This document shows, piece by piece, positions 26,001 to 38,590 of a stretch of 64,000 nt of DNA. The notes below the pieces were generated by a model that ran no database searches, was not told the DNA's origin, and was given only the letters and a program-made list of their open reading frames with translations. Origin of the DNA: Phylloscopus collybita (taxonomy: Eukaryota > Chordata > Aves > Passeriformes > Phylloscopidae); NCBI GenBank assembly GCA_027886175.1, contig JAJNNQ010000075.1, forward strand, positions 55,923,001 to 55,987,000, in the 5' to 3' direction. How positions within the stretch are numbered: the stretch's first letter is position 1; each line of letters begins with the position of its first letter. A program made the translations under genes and the position numbers.

Positions 26001-27059
26001 CCAAACAGAGATAACTAAATCTTCCTGAAAACTATATCCTTATTTTTCCTCATTTTGACATGTAATTATCTTCAAATATTTGTTTACAGCACTTTCAAGT
26101 AATATCTTGTAGCAAAATCATGTGGCTGGTATGGGAAGGTTATGAAGGACATTGCTTCCATAGGCTTCTATTACTCAGCCAATGAAATTAAAATGAAACC
26201 AATTTAAATGAATAACTGTTAGCAAAACAGCTACAGCTCTGTCACCAAACAAAAGGATTTGCAGTAATTATCAGATGCTTTTTAAAATATAGAAGTATTT
26301 TAACAACTTGGATCTTCAAAGCAAGCATTCCATGTACCAGAAAGCAAATTGCAGGAATAATTGGAGCTGTGCAGGTAATAAAGCTGTTAATACAGTCTGA
26401 GCACTTCAAAGGGCAGCATACAAACTAATAAAATCTTTTTCGACAAAGATTGTATCAAGGCAATAACATCTTTCCTTAATGCAGTGAAGAAACCTACAAG
26501 TTGAGCATGCTGACAGGACTTTGGAGTCCTACAAATATGGACCTAAAATGCTTAAGTGATCCTATGATTCCCTTCCTGTATCCATTCATCCATCTAAACC
26601 TTTAAGTCACAAGGTATTAATTTGAACAGTAAATTCATGGGTTAAATAACGAAGCGGTCTGTGATGTTGAATTCCTCAAAAGTGGCACAGTGGCTGAATC
26701 TAAGCATCAAGGAGGGAAATAGCAGTAAGAAAATTAAAGTTAGTCTTTACTTATAACACAAAGCAACACCAAGACCTGGTATTGGTGGCTTTTATATGAA
26801 CATCCATGTACACTTTAGTGCAGTAAATTCATAGTAATAGTTGAGTGTGTGTACCATTTGTCAGCAAAAGGGACGCTCTGCTCTTACAAATCAGCTGTTT
26901 AAATAGAAGAATATATTCTCATTACATTAAGGATTAAAAGAAGCTGGAAGACCAAACCTTTTTCTTGGAAAAAATAATACTGGATAGAGGAACAGTGTTT
27001 AAAAACTTCAGCAAGAGGAGAAAAAAAATATACAGTGTAAAACTTCCAAAATGACATTG

Positions 27060-27200
27060 AACCACAGAACAATTCACGACCTCTGGAGCCCATCTAGTTC
27101 AGTCTCCTGCTCAAAGCAGCATCAGTCAGATCACATTGCTCGTGGCCGTGTCCAGTTTTGTATTGAATATCTCCAGGACTGGAGGCTCCATGACCTCTAG
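27060..27200 (-). mobile_element. CR1 LINE 3' fragment, antisense
   Basis: The + strand reads GACCTCTGGAGCCCATCTAG, TTCAGTCTCCTGCTCAAAGC, GTGGCCGTGTCCAGTTTTGT and GAATATCTCCAGGACTGGAG. This is the reverse complement of a CR1 3' untranslated region, so the fragment is sense on the minus strand. It breaks off near 27200, where a + strand CR1 begins. Confidence 0.85.
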
Positions 27201-27905
27201 AAAGCTAAACAAGAAGTCCTGCACCTGCAGTCTGATAACCAAAGCAGTAAAAGAGGCTGGGAGCTGAGTGTCTGGAGTGCAGCTCTGCTGCAAAGGCCCT
27301 GAGGGTCCCACTGGGCAGTGAGCTGGGCTGAGCCAGCTCTGTGGCAGCAATGAAGGCAAACCATGAGGAAAAACCTCAGGAGGAGTATGGCCAGCAGAAT
27401 AAGGACTCAGCCTGGAAGGCTTCTCCATACTGAGCCAGACCTGTGATATTGTGTCTTATTCTGGTCACCTCACTGCTCTATTCAAGTCAGGAAAAAAACT
27501 CCAGAAAATGTCAGTGAGGAGCTGGAGGCTGGAGAACCTGAGGCAAGACTGAAGGTTTGCGCTAGTGAGGAAAGAAGGCCTGGGGGCAACTAATCACAGC
27601 CTTCTAATTTTGGTAAGGTGTCTGAATTGTTCTCAAGGATCCTCAGGGGAAGGACAAGAGGCAATGGGCAGAGGTTGCTTCAGGGGAAATTAGCTTGATA
27701 CAAGGAGTAAAAAAAGAATAGCCAACTGATGTTTAGAACAACTAAATGTGAGAACAGGCTAAGCAGAGAGGTCGGTATTTCCTCACTGGAAGCCTTGTAG
27801 ACGTAGCTTGGCAAGGTCCTTTGTAACCTAATTCAAGAGCCTGCTTTCAAGGTGGACCAGATGATCTCCAGGGTTTCCATCCAACATAGACTTTTCTGTG
27901 AACTA
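27201..27905 (+). mobile_element. CR1 LINE fragment (end of ORF2 plus 3' region), sense +
   Basis: The reading starts with the CR1 block around AAGTCCTGCACCTG and continues through GAGGCTGGGAGCTGAGTGTC, GGAGTGCAGCTCTGCTGCAA, CATACTGAGCCAG and GAGGACAAGAGGCAATGGGC-like motifs. It finishes with GGACCAGATGATCTCCAGGG and TTTCCATCCAAC. The end lacks a clean ATTCTATG tail. Stops in all frames show it is dead. Confidence 0.85.
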
Positions 27906-30900
27906 TGAAGTTTATGTCACTAAAGTCACTACTATAACTCTTGGTATATCTCTGTGCTGCGTGTATTGTGTCAAACTGGTCTTGCCCTCTCCTGAATATA
28001 TTTTGTGGTGGAAAAAATATACTTAATCTTCCTCGTGTCTCTTAAAACAGTCTCAGGAGAACTTTTCTTTGAACTGCTCTAGTGTTATTGCTTTATAGTA
28101 GAGGATATGATGGTCTATGTGTCAGTTATGAGCATTCTGCTTTTGCCATGGAAATCTCGCGATGTTTTGACAAAGTTCAAAGCCTTGCAAATTGGCATTT
28201 TGTGCGTATTTTTTGGAAGCATTTCTGACTTTGACAGCTAAAATGTTTCATGTAATCTGTAAAGCTTTGAAAATCATGGAAATTCAGATAATTTTCTCTC
28301 TTGAGTAATGGGATATGTTTCCCCAAGTTCATTCAGGGCTAAAGATTGATATTCATTGTATGAACTACTTATCATTTTTATGGACTAGTACAGGGACAGG
28401 TGTTTGAGGTGAGATCATGGAGCCATTGTCTGTATGTATATCCTCTGACACTTGGTCACACAGAAAGGAAAATTGTTGAATGAAAACTTAAGAGAAGAAA
28501 CAGACCAAATGTTAGAGCATGGGAGAAAAATAAAGGAATAAATGTTCTGGCACTATGAAGCACCTTATCCTTTGGATAACTGTGAGAAACACCAAGGTAG
28601 ATGGAAAGCTGGCTGCTCAAATAATTGCTGGGAGAAATGCTGAAGCAAAGAATGGGATGGGGAGATCTTGAAGAAAATATATATTACTAAAAGTAATAAT
28701 TCTATTTTAATTGACTGCACAAAGCCTGGGAGACTGGTGCAGAGATAACAATCCCAACAATGAGAGGGAGGCGGACAAACAAGCAAAGAGCATGGACATG
28801 GTCTGTCACTTCAGCTCGACTATACCTGGTAAAAAAAGTCTGTGCAGCAGGACAGGTGCACATTAACAGAAAGCAGGGAGAGATTGTTCAGGTTTTTACA
28901 CCCAAGTAAATTGCTCTCCAATAACACTACCTCATTTGTTCCAGCAGCTGGGAGATATTCACTTCTCAGACATGGCCCAGCAGAGGCCAGTTCTGAAATA
29001 AGAAGAGCATGTATTTGGAAGAGAGGGTTTCAGTAGCAGGGACCCTAATGAAGCTGGAGGATAGGCACTTATGAGGAGAGAGACTGGAATTGAAGTCTCT
29101 GAAGCAGGTCCTTATTGGTCCTTGGGGGGGAAATCAAGAAGAAAGAATTGAGCTAGAATATGAAACAGCTGGGCTTGCTGTGGAGCTTTGCACTAACCAA
29201 ACTCCCTTTTTTGCTGCAAGTGAAAAGTGAAATCTGGATATATTAAATTCAAATCAAAAATTTAAAGAATATTTTTTTGACATTCTTTTGTTTTCACTGT
29301 GCAATTCTTCCCTGACAATATGATTCACACGTCTCAGAAGCAAGGAAGGTGTAAAAGAAACTAATATTTATGAAACCATCTGTGTGAAACATGCTTGTGT
29401 GATGACCAATACAGAAAAACCTTGAGAAGTCAGGTTGTACCATGAAGTCATAAAAACATTATGAATTTATGACAGTCAAACAAATTTATAAAGCCTCTAC
29501 TTAGCAGAATGGTATTCATCATTTATTCTGCCTGTGGTGAAAAATAGTTATGGAAAATCAAATGGAATCATATATTTATGACAATGTGTATCATAGTATG
29601 TGTAGAATAGGTGCCAATAAACATAAAGGTATTTATTTGGCATAAGATACAGGATAGGAAGGCCATAGATCAGACCCAGTGGGGCCCACTGCCATAAACA
29701 ACAGGAAAATGGTAAACTATGGAACTAGCAGTCAAAGTAGTATTGAGTCTTCCATTCCTAGTGTTCAGCACTTGATGCTGCATTTGTACTTTTTCCAATA
29801 TTTTGTGCATCTATTTTCACTATTCAAGTGTAGAAAGTAGGTATGCTACATAAATAATGAAAGTTCATGATGAAAGTTAAAGACCTAATTATCTAGACTG
29901 TATTTTATAACACTAGTAAAAAAATATGTTATGTGAGGATTTCTTTTCCTAATGACAACATTTTCCCTTGAAGCCACTCTGAATTATGTATCTGTTTTGC
30001 TGGGGAATATTTACCATGCTGCTGTGGAAAAGGGATCAGGCATGGACCCTTCTGCAGTCACTATAAAAGGAAGCAGACAGGTACAAACAGCAGGTTGTGG
30101 TGTATGAGGGAGGGCCAACAGGTGTGTCTCGGTAATTTGTTTTCTCTTAATAAAGGGAGATGAAATATAATGTCTTATGAGTACTAAATTTCATTTAAGG
30201 TTGTGGTTTACTTGGAGTAAGGCAAGCTTTGCAATGTAAATAAAGACCAATTTATTATGAAAATTAGCACAAAACTATCTAATTTTTACTTCTTCATAGA
30301 GGGAAATTTGAAATTCAAATCACTGGCTGATGAAGGTTATTAAAAATGCATTAGAGTTGAAAATGTAGCTGCATGTAATTGTCATAATAGATACTCAAAA
30401 TTAATTTATCCCCAATGACAATTAAGCTAAAAGAATTTTCAAATTATCAGCTAACAAACTTCAGTTAATTTTAGAAACAAATAAAATGAAAACATTTCAT
30501 AAAGTTTGTAAAAAATCAAAACTATTTTTAAATAATCCTAAAAGAAGGGTTAAATTTCTGTTTAGAATAACCCCTTTTCTTGTCTTGCAAATTACTTCAC
30601 TCTTGCAATTTTCTTTTACCTCAGTTTCTCTCTATTGCATTTTTCTCTCTTACACCTTTTTCTCCCAGAGAAGTCTGAACCACTTTGAGTGTATGTGTAC
30701 ACACACATGCACAGGCATGGGCTGAATTTAGATTAAACTAAACTCATCCATTTTCTCTCCAAACCTGGTAGTTTTCATCTAGCTGATGCATTTTCCTGAT
30801 GAGCGTCCAGGGATCTCATAGGTAGTCTGGTGCTATTAATACTTCCTCAAGAATATCTGAAGTGCCTATAATATGTATGTTTATATTTAAGAACAGCACA

Positions 30901-33900
30901 AAAATGCCAGTTTTGGCATTGTTGGACTGGGGTGGAGTTATTTTTAAAGACACTGAGGCATATTTACAGCCTTTCAAAATCAACAGAGAGGAAAGTTTTT
31001 CTAAATAATACTTTTGTGGTGGGTGTGTAAGCATTAATGTTCTCTTTAAACAAGACAAACCAGAAACTGTCAGCTAGTGGATATGCCTGTGGTTGTGCTT
31101 GTAGATGTGCACACATGGGCTTGCACCACTTGCTGTTGCCCATGGCCAGCAGTGTGTCCCAGCCCCCAGCTGAGTCCTGTGCCTGTGTGTGTATTCCTCC
31201 CCTTTGGCATAAGGTGAGAAAACCAAGAGTAAGGAATGCAAAGGCAAAGATGTCTCTCTTCTCTTTTCCTGGCTAATGTAATTTATTTCTTTTCTGAATA
31301 TACCTCTTGATAGTTCAGCAGATACTCAACATCTGAGAGGTCCTTAAAATCTGCGTCATGATTTTTTGTTCTCAACTGTGATTTTTTTTCCCCTGTTAGC
31401 GTAATGTTAGAGGTAAGCCAGCCCTTTGTTACCTGCTTCTGACCCCAGTCTCCCCCATGGTTTCAAGATCTGGCTAAAGGAAGCTCCAGCTGAAATTAAA
31501 AGCTTTCACAGATTGAAACAGATAGGAATTACACCTGGGGCTTGGCCACTGGCATCATGTACAGCATAGATAGAGGCATAATAATTTATGTACATTGAAA
31601 GCCTACGGTTACGTGGATGCTCCAACACTCCTGACCCAGTTTGTCAATGCAGTGAGAGATTTCCTGGTTAGGGTTTTAACTTGCAGTTTAGCAGGAAGAA
31701 TTATATATACACATCACTTACTGCATTCAAGTGATTACTGGATGTAAGTAAGTGATTTGGTTTCAAATTTAGTCTATGTTAATAAACACTTATTTTTAAT
31801 TGAGCTGATCTAACAAGATAATTTTGGAAACTAATGCAAGTCAGCTGATTTAAGTAAATAGAGAGGAAAATTGGAAGGAAGTTTTGGAAAAGTGTATTTC
31901 TCCTTTTCTTCCTATTCAAAGGCCATTAACATATTCCTTTTAATTAACCAATACCTTTGAGTCAAAAAATAGATCAGATCTGGGCATAATCATGTACTTT
32001 GGGAATGTTAAAAGTGAAAACTCTGAAAACTGGAAATGGTTTCTAACTGTCCAGTGTATTTTAGTTGCCTCACAAAGATATTAACACTCATCTAATGATC
32101 TAATGTTCATAGTGAAATATTGTATAAATATTGTTTGCATGCCTACAATATCTGGCAGGAACTTTGATATTGAAAGCATTTTTTTTTAATTGCAGCTGAA
32201 ATTTGAAAGGATAATTGTGAAATCTATTTTATTTCAGTTGTGAATCATCTTCACCCTCTGCCATCTCTCTCTAGCATGATGTTATTTTTCAAGTGTGCAC
32301 CTGGGTTACAAATTAAAAAGTTTGTGTTGTTTTATTATTAAGGCATTAGTTTAAATTTTGTTAACACTCATTTTACAGAAGGCTGATTTTTTTTCCCTTT
32401 TATTTTAATGCATACACAGTACCCTAGTAGTGAGATTGCTCTTCAAAATGAAAGGTTAGAGTGGAAAACATATTTCAAAGGATCTTTAGTATAGCAAGGA
32501 AATGGGATTGAGGAGAACTGGGATTTCTGTTCTGCAAATTACTGTCTGTACAAATACCCCGTGAAGTGTGAATGCATTTTTTTCAGTGTGTATTTAAAAA
32601 TCCTAATTAAAATATTTGTTAAGGGAATAGGTCCATGTACACATGAACTGATCAGATTTTAACTATGGCTTTCAGACGCCAGGCTACCAGCCAGAACCAG
32701 AATAATCCCAGTGGGCTGGTTGATCTTATGGTTTAGGCAGCAGCTCAATCCTGACAGTATTACAGCAGCATGGCTTGAGAGAAAGTAACTTGGCTTGGAA
32801 AAATCCCTACATCTTTGTCTAATAAGGGCAGCTGATACGACTTTAATATGCTTACTCTACCCTAGTAGGTTTGATTTACCAACACTGTCAACCAATTTAG
32901 CATTTAAAGTGGCATAACAAAAGCTAGTCGGGGGAGATTGTTTTCCATCCTTCATTTTTTTTTAGATTTCATTGAGACAAAATTGGGAGTTTGCAACTGC
33001 TTATGTGGTGAGTGATCAGTTATAGAACACCGTGAAACTGGGTACCCAGGTTGTAGCCCGTATGAAAGTCAGATTTCTAATACTTAGAAATAGTAAAGAC
33101 TTAAAGAATGGAGAGAAGTTTTCTTTATACCCTTTAAAATGTTTGGTCTGCTTTGTCCCTCTCCTAATCCTAATCTCAACCCCATGAGCTTTATTTAAAT
33201 TGGATTTTTCCCCTCCTCTGCTCCAATTATAGCAGCAGAAAATGACTAGATGACTTTTGTGGGTGCACTGGCATTTTACAGGTGTAAATAGTAATAGTTT
33301 TTCTTTCTCTTACATTTATTTAAATTTGGAGAAATTAAATTCATTATTTTATTTTGTATTCAGTCTAAACTTGCATAATGTCATCTAGGTTTTCTAAAAA
33401 TGCTGAAAAATTCAAGCATTCATTTTTTAAATCTCAGTTTTATCTGGAGGATAAGAAGGAATTATTCATTACCCTTCTACTATCAGATCTACAGATATTT
33501 CTTCCCATCAAAGTTTTCTTTTTTGCCCTGACATTGCTGCCTTATACTTAGCCTGATTTATTTTAAATATATTCATTAATTCTGCCGAGTTTTGTTTTTT
33601 TCTTTTTATTTTTATGATGTAATTTTTCAGTTAAGAGGCAAGATTCTTACTGCTGTTATGGGTGTTGTTTCCTTTTAATACTTAGAGGAATGAACATTTA
33701 CTTGGTTTCTTAACTTCTGGTTAAGAAGTTTCTTAAACACTTACTCCTCTGAAACAGCAGCTGGAGATGGAGACCTGCCCTAGAGGCATAATGTGGAGGT
33801 TGATATGCCACTCCTTGACAAAAGTCCTGGAGAGTGGTGTTGTCATAACGACTCATATTCCAAGGGTAAATACACATGCAGGGATGGGGAAAACTCTTCT

Positions 33901-34264
33901 GTTCTCTTTCTGAATTGTTTTTGCTCTTTTATGATCCATTTTCTCGCTTCTCTGATCTTGGCATTTCTCCCTTATTATGTTCCTCTTGTAATCTTGTGGT
34001 TTAAGATTTGCTGTTCTTTCATGAAATAGGGGTGGGTTTTTTTCTTCTTTTTCTACTTCTTGGTACATTTTAGCCTTAAGTCCTGTTCTCCAGTCTCTTG
34101 CATCTCCTTGTCCTATTGCTGGTTTTGTGCAATATATGCTTAAGTCTTTCATCTTAAATACTCTGAATGGCCTAACCCCATAACGGTTTGGCCAAGCCCA
34201 CAAAGCTCCAAATATCCTTGCAGGTCTGTTAGCATCCCTTTCTTAGAAGTTATTTCTTAGGAAG
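27906..34264 (+). other. DOK6 intron 2, middle
   Basis: I see no exon and no clear transposon in these 6.4 kb. The segment at about 31075-31200 is less AT-rich than its surroundings but shows no recognisable coding or repeat signature. A minus-strand frame at 33853-34203 (116 codons) has no recognisable domain and is treated as chance. Confidence 0.55.
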
Positions 34265-34747
34265 AGTTCTCTGTCCAACTCCTGCTCACAACAGAGCCAC
34301 CTCTGAAATCCAAGGTCTGAGCAAAAATGGTTGCGCAGGGCGATCTCCAGTTGAGTCTCCAAGGATGGAGATTGTAGACTGGGCTGCCTGTCCCACTGCT
34401 GGACTTTGTGCTGGAAGCATCACTTCTCATATGCAGTCTGAACATCTCTTGTCTCAGGGTATGCCCATTGCCCATCTTCCTCGCCCCAGGCACAGCTGTG
34501 AAGAGCCTGGCTCCATCTCCTCCGTAACCTCCCTGCTGGCACTGGGGGGACTGCAGTTAGATGCCCCCAAAGCCATCCTTGCTGCAGGATGGAGCAGCTA
34601 CTGCCTTCAACCTCTCCTGCTGACAGGGCAAGTGGTCCATCTCTGACTGTCCTGGGGACCCTCTGCTGAAGTCACTTTGTCCTATCAATTTCTTGGAGTC
34701 CCAAAACTGGGCAGAGTGTTATAGATGTGATCTATTGAATACTGAGT

Positions 34748-34778
<31 letters not shown>

Positions 34779-34800
34779 CTTCCCTTGATTTATGGTCTGT
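34265..34800 (-). mobile_element. CR1 LINE 3' fragment, antisense, with an internal poly-A
   Basis: On the + strand CTGTCCAACTCCTGCTCACA, CAGTTGAGTCTCCAAGGATG, GTATGCCCATTGCCCATCTT, GAAGAGCCTGGCTCCATCTC and CCCAAAACTGGGCAGAGTGT follow the reverse complement of CR1 in order. The reading continues across the A run at 34748-34774 with AACTTCCCTTGATTTATGG and fades after about 34800. A CR1 stretch of only about ten bases is replaced by the A run, so the tract arose or expanded inside the element. Confidence 0.88.
34748..34774. repeat. Poly-A run of 27
   Basis: 27 consecutive A residues inside the antisense CR1 fragment. Confidence 0.95.
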
Positions 34801-37800
34801 GCTTCCATTAATGAAGCCATTTCCCCTGTCCCAAAGGTCTTCATGCTTTTCAGGCATCACCCTGCCTTTTCTTAACAGCGCAAAGCACATCCAGCTCCAT
34901 CCAAAGCTGTAACAACTGCTACTCTGTGGCAATTGGATTTAGCAATGTTGAAGGAGCCATTGCTAGCTGCAGGTACTGTGACTGAACACTGAGCTAGAGG
35001 CAAGTGTTTAGATGCTTTGAGATCCTGTCTGTGGTCCTTTGATCTGTAATGAGCCAACATCTCCTCCTTTTGCAGACTGGAAGCAGCATATTGGCACCTC
35101 CTTTGCCCTTTTCTTGATGTGATAGTTGACATGGCCCTTGCTTTTTATATCACTCCCTTATTGTTGCCAGTGTGATTCTGGTTTGGGGTGGTTTTTTGCT
35201 CTCTGGGCATCACTCTCTGGAATGCCTGCTCCTTGGCTTTTCCTCTGTCACATTACTGCTTGCGTGGTATTACACAACAGATGGTCCTATGTGGGCCATT
35301 ATTAAGAAATAAGAGGATAAATGATTGCATTTTATAGTTCTCTCTTCTGCTTCTATTTTGTCTAGTTAGAACTTAAATGACAGGAAGGTGGTGTGCAATG
35401 CAAAACAGAAACCCATTTATGTAAATTCAGACCTTTTCCTCTGCCCAGGCAATTTCCAGGACTCTGCATAGTGGAAATAACATTCAGTAGATGGAATTGC
35501 AGAATCATTTTGCTCCCAGTTTCATATGGGAGCCATATGTTTGGAAGAATTCAAATAAGATATAACCCAGAATGAAGGACTTGAGATTTTATTCATGATT
35601 TTTGTAGTTTTCATCTCTTTTGGACCTCCTTTCTTGTTTACCATGGAATTGTAATTTTTGTAGTGATGCAAATATAATAAGTGATTTGGAAGTAATATTT
35701 CTGTAATTGTGGAAGAGTTATCTTATCTATTCAGATGTACAATTTGAGCACCAGATGCCAAGATGTGTTATATATGTACGGTCTTTATATTTCCATGTAA
35801 TACAAAAGGAAATCCTAGATTCTCAGCTGCATGACAAGAACAGATTTTTAGTCCAAGAAGCAAACAAAAAATGTCCAGTGTATGTCAATAGTGAAGTGTT
35901 GTAGATTAAAGAGTATGGAATAGTTCCTAAAATCCTTCCTCTTTGAAAGAATTAAATATAGTTCCAAAGAAAGTAATCAGAAAAGAGGAAAATTTTCTGT
36001 TAAGAACCAACGCATCTCAGTTAAAATGAGCCTTTGTTTCAATTAAGTGTCTTTTGGAATTTAATAGCTTTTCACATCTAAGCATAGCTAAGCTAGTGAA
36101 ATGAAAACAAAACACCTAAATATTTTCAGGATAGGTGTTTTAAGATGCATTGACTGTATCATAATATAAAATATTTTGCTAGTTTAGTGAAATTGTGATC
36201 TTGTAATTATTTCCTGTTATTTACCTGGATAACAAATTCTTTTTCAAAAACAAGACTTTAGCTTCATAGACAGGCAAGGGCTAAAGTGTTTTTAGAGAGA
36301 CCAGAAGTTTGTTACTAGAAATCTATTATCTGATCTTTTCTGGCTAGACAGAGATAACTGACCACTTCAAAGCCTGTGTGTGCTGTTCAGAGATTTTACT
36401 TTCCATATAACAATCCTAAATAACTTCCTTGATCATCAGCCTATACCTGTGTATCCTGCTTGGATTTAGGCTATGGCTACCTGCCACTGAAGGCTTTCTT
36501 GTATTAGCATTTTTCCTGCACTTGAATTATTTACTAGAAATCTGCAGCATGGCTTTACAGAAATTAAATTACAGTGGTGTAGCTAGAGACAAGTGAATTT
36601 AGACTTGTGAAATCTATCAGGATGTTTTTCGGATGGTTTCCAAGTCTCTTGGCACAGACGTGCACTAAAACTAATACAGACCAATTGTTTAGTGTTTCTT
36701 TTAACTCAGTCCCCTGGCATCTGACATGCTTGTGCATTCTGCTAGGGAGTAGGGAATTGAAAGAATTTGGTATTAGTGTCAAATTTAGGAACTTCATGCA
36801 GAGAGGTGACTTCAAGTTTCTGTGAACCTCTCAGGTTAAATGTTATTATCATAAGACTTCAAGAAAATGAAGGTTTGTTTTTTTGTTTCCAAAGTGATGG
36901 CATAAGCTAAGTACTTCATCTGATCCTCTTGCCTTTTGACCATATAACATGAGATTTGTTAACTGTTGGTTCCTTCAGAGGAGTCCTCGGTTTCTTCCCT
37001 TGTTTTTTAGGGTTGATGCACTGCTCTGTATTTTATTAATTTATTTTTTGATGTTTGATCCACCCAGATGTGGCTAGACAGTATTTACAAGGTGTTGATA
37101 ATTATGGACTTTACTATTCCTATGTAACATTTACTAAAGGAAGCAAATGGAAGCTCTGAGTGTGGTGTTCTTTCAGATGAGATGTTACACCAACACAAAA
37201 CAAGTCAAAGTTTTGGGCTTATCTCCAGAACAAGATAAAGAAAAACCATGAGGATGAGAGGAAGTGCATTGCATTACTGGAAGCAATATTTAGATAATTC
37301 ATGAGTGATCAAGATATATGAGCAATAGTGTCAGAAAACATATTACAGGATCTTTAGCATTCTTGTTCAGTACTTGTTGTATCTGTAAGAATGTATTACA
37401 TTTTGGTGAACAATCCAAACATCCAAAAAATTTTGTTTCCAGATCAAGTGCATTTCTTTTCATCTGTTCTTACAGAATCTTTGAGGTGAAGCAAATTCCT
37501 GACTGTGAGAGGAACCAAATTACAGTAACCAACACTGATGTGTAGCCTTGAGACCCTGATGCAAGCCTAGCCTAGTATAATTTTGCAGGAGTGGGATGAT
37601 GCCTGTACCAATCCTAGAAGTTGTCCTACCTAGCAGCCCTTCAAGACTATATCTTTTTATCAAATATTAATGAGAAGTAAAGGACTTGGATGTTTCTGAT
37701 ACAGCTGTGTCAAGCCTTAGCCCCCCACCACCAAGAAAGAAAAAAACTTGTTTAATATATGAAAATAAAAATCTAAAAGAAAGAAAGAAATCTTGGCAAA

Positions 37801-37928
37801 TTTTTGGTAACATGTAAGCTTAGTAACTCTTCTACATCTTTTCATCAATCAGTGTAAAATTGTATTTCTAGAAAAAGAGCAAAAGTGGTTTTAAAGACTG
37901 ATACAAAAAAAATCAAGAAACCAAATAG

Positions 37929-37966
37929 AAAAAAAAAAAAAAACAACAACAACAACAAAAAAAAAA
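37929..37966. repeat. Poly-A with (CAA)n
   Basis: A run of A, then five CAA units, then a second run of A. Confidence 0.85.
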
Positions 37967-38455
37967 CCCTAGGAAATGTATGTGTGGGCTGCTGAGTGAT
38001 GGACATATGAAGCAGAAATTATTGATGAGGAGTAGGAGAACTGAGAAATGGTCCAGGTGCTAAGAGTTCCTAGCACATACCACACTGAGCAACACATAGA
38101 GAATGGCACTAAATGATAGCACCAATGTCTTGTGGAGAAAAGAAAGTCTAAGTTAACATGCTAATGGTAGTGGAGAGTTGTATACTACGTAATCATAGCT
38201 TAATAAAAAATGATTTGTTTCACCTACTGGAAGAAATCAAAGGATAAAAAATTGGAAAAAATCTATTTGCAAGTTCACTCACTGATGCAATAGTAAGGAT
38301 TTTATTAATTGTTGAAGTAATTTTGTTCTAGGGAGTTACAAATGGGGCAAATAGGAAAACTGATTTTCAAAATTTTTGTCGGTTTGGGTTGTTTTCAGCA
38401 TTAACAAAATCTTAGGCAAAGTCTAATCCCACAATGGGAAGATGCTCATCTTCTG

Positions 38456-38590
38456 GTTTTTAGGGTTTTTTGTTGATGTTGTTGGTTTTTTTGGTGTTTT
38501 GTTTTGTTTTTGTGACTGTGTGTGTTTTAGGGTTTTGTTTGTTTGTTTGTTGGGGTTGTTTTGGGGCGTTTTGTTTGGGGTTTTTTGTGG
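38456..38590. repeat. G/T-rich low-complexity block
   Basis: The + strand is nearly all G and T for about 130 bp, with GGG at 38530-38532 and GGGG at 38552-38555, 38563-38566 and 38577-38580. It is the strand opposite of the A/C-rich tracts seen elsewhere in the window. Confidence 0.85.

Larger units (their letters stand above)
20363..27059 (+). other. DOK6 intron 2, first part
   Basis: Mostly unique AT-rich intron. It contains T runs at 20602-20619 and 22036-22051, an LTR scrap at 21205-21330, a C-tract at 22994-23015, and a short (ATAATC)n repeat near 25028-25048. No exon was recognised. Confidence 0.6.

Noticed and set aside
33853..34203. 116-codon minus-strand frame rich in Lys and Arg
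   Set aside because: No family recognised. It is the complement of a pyrimidine-rich stretch, and there is no tail or splice signal to suggest a retrogene.
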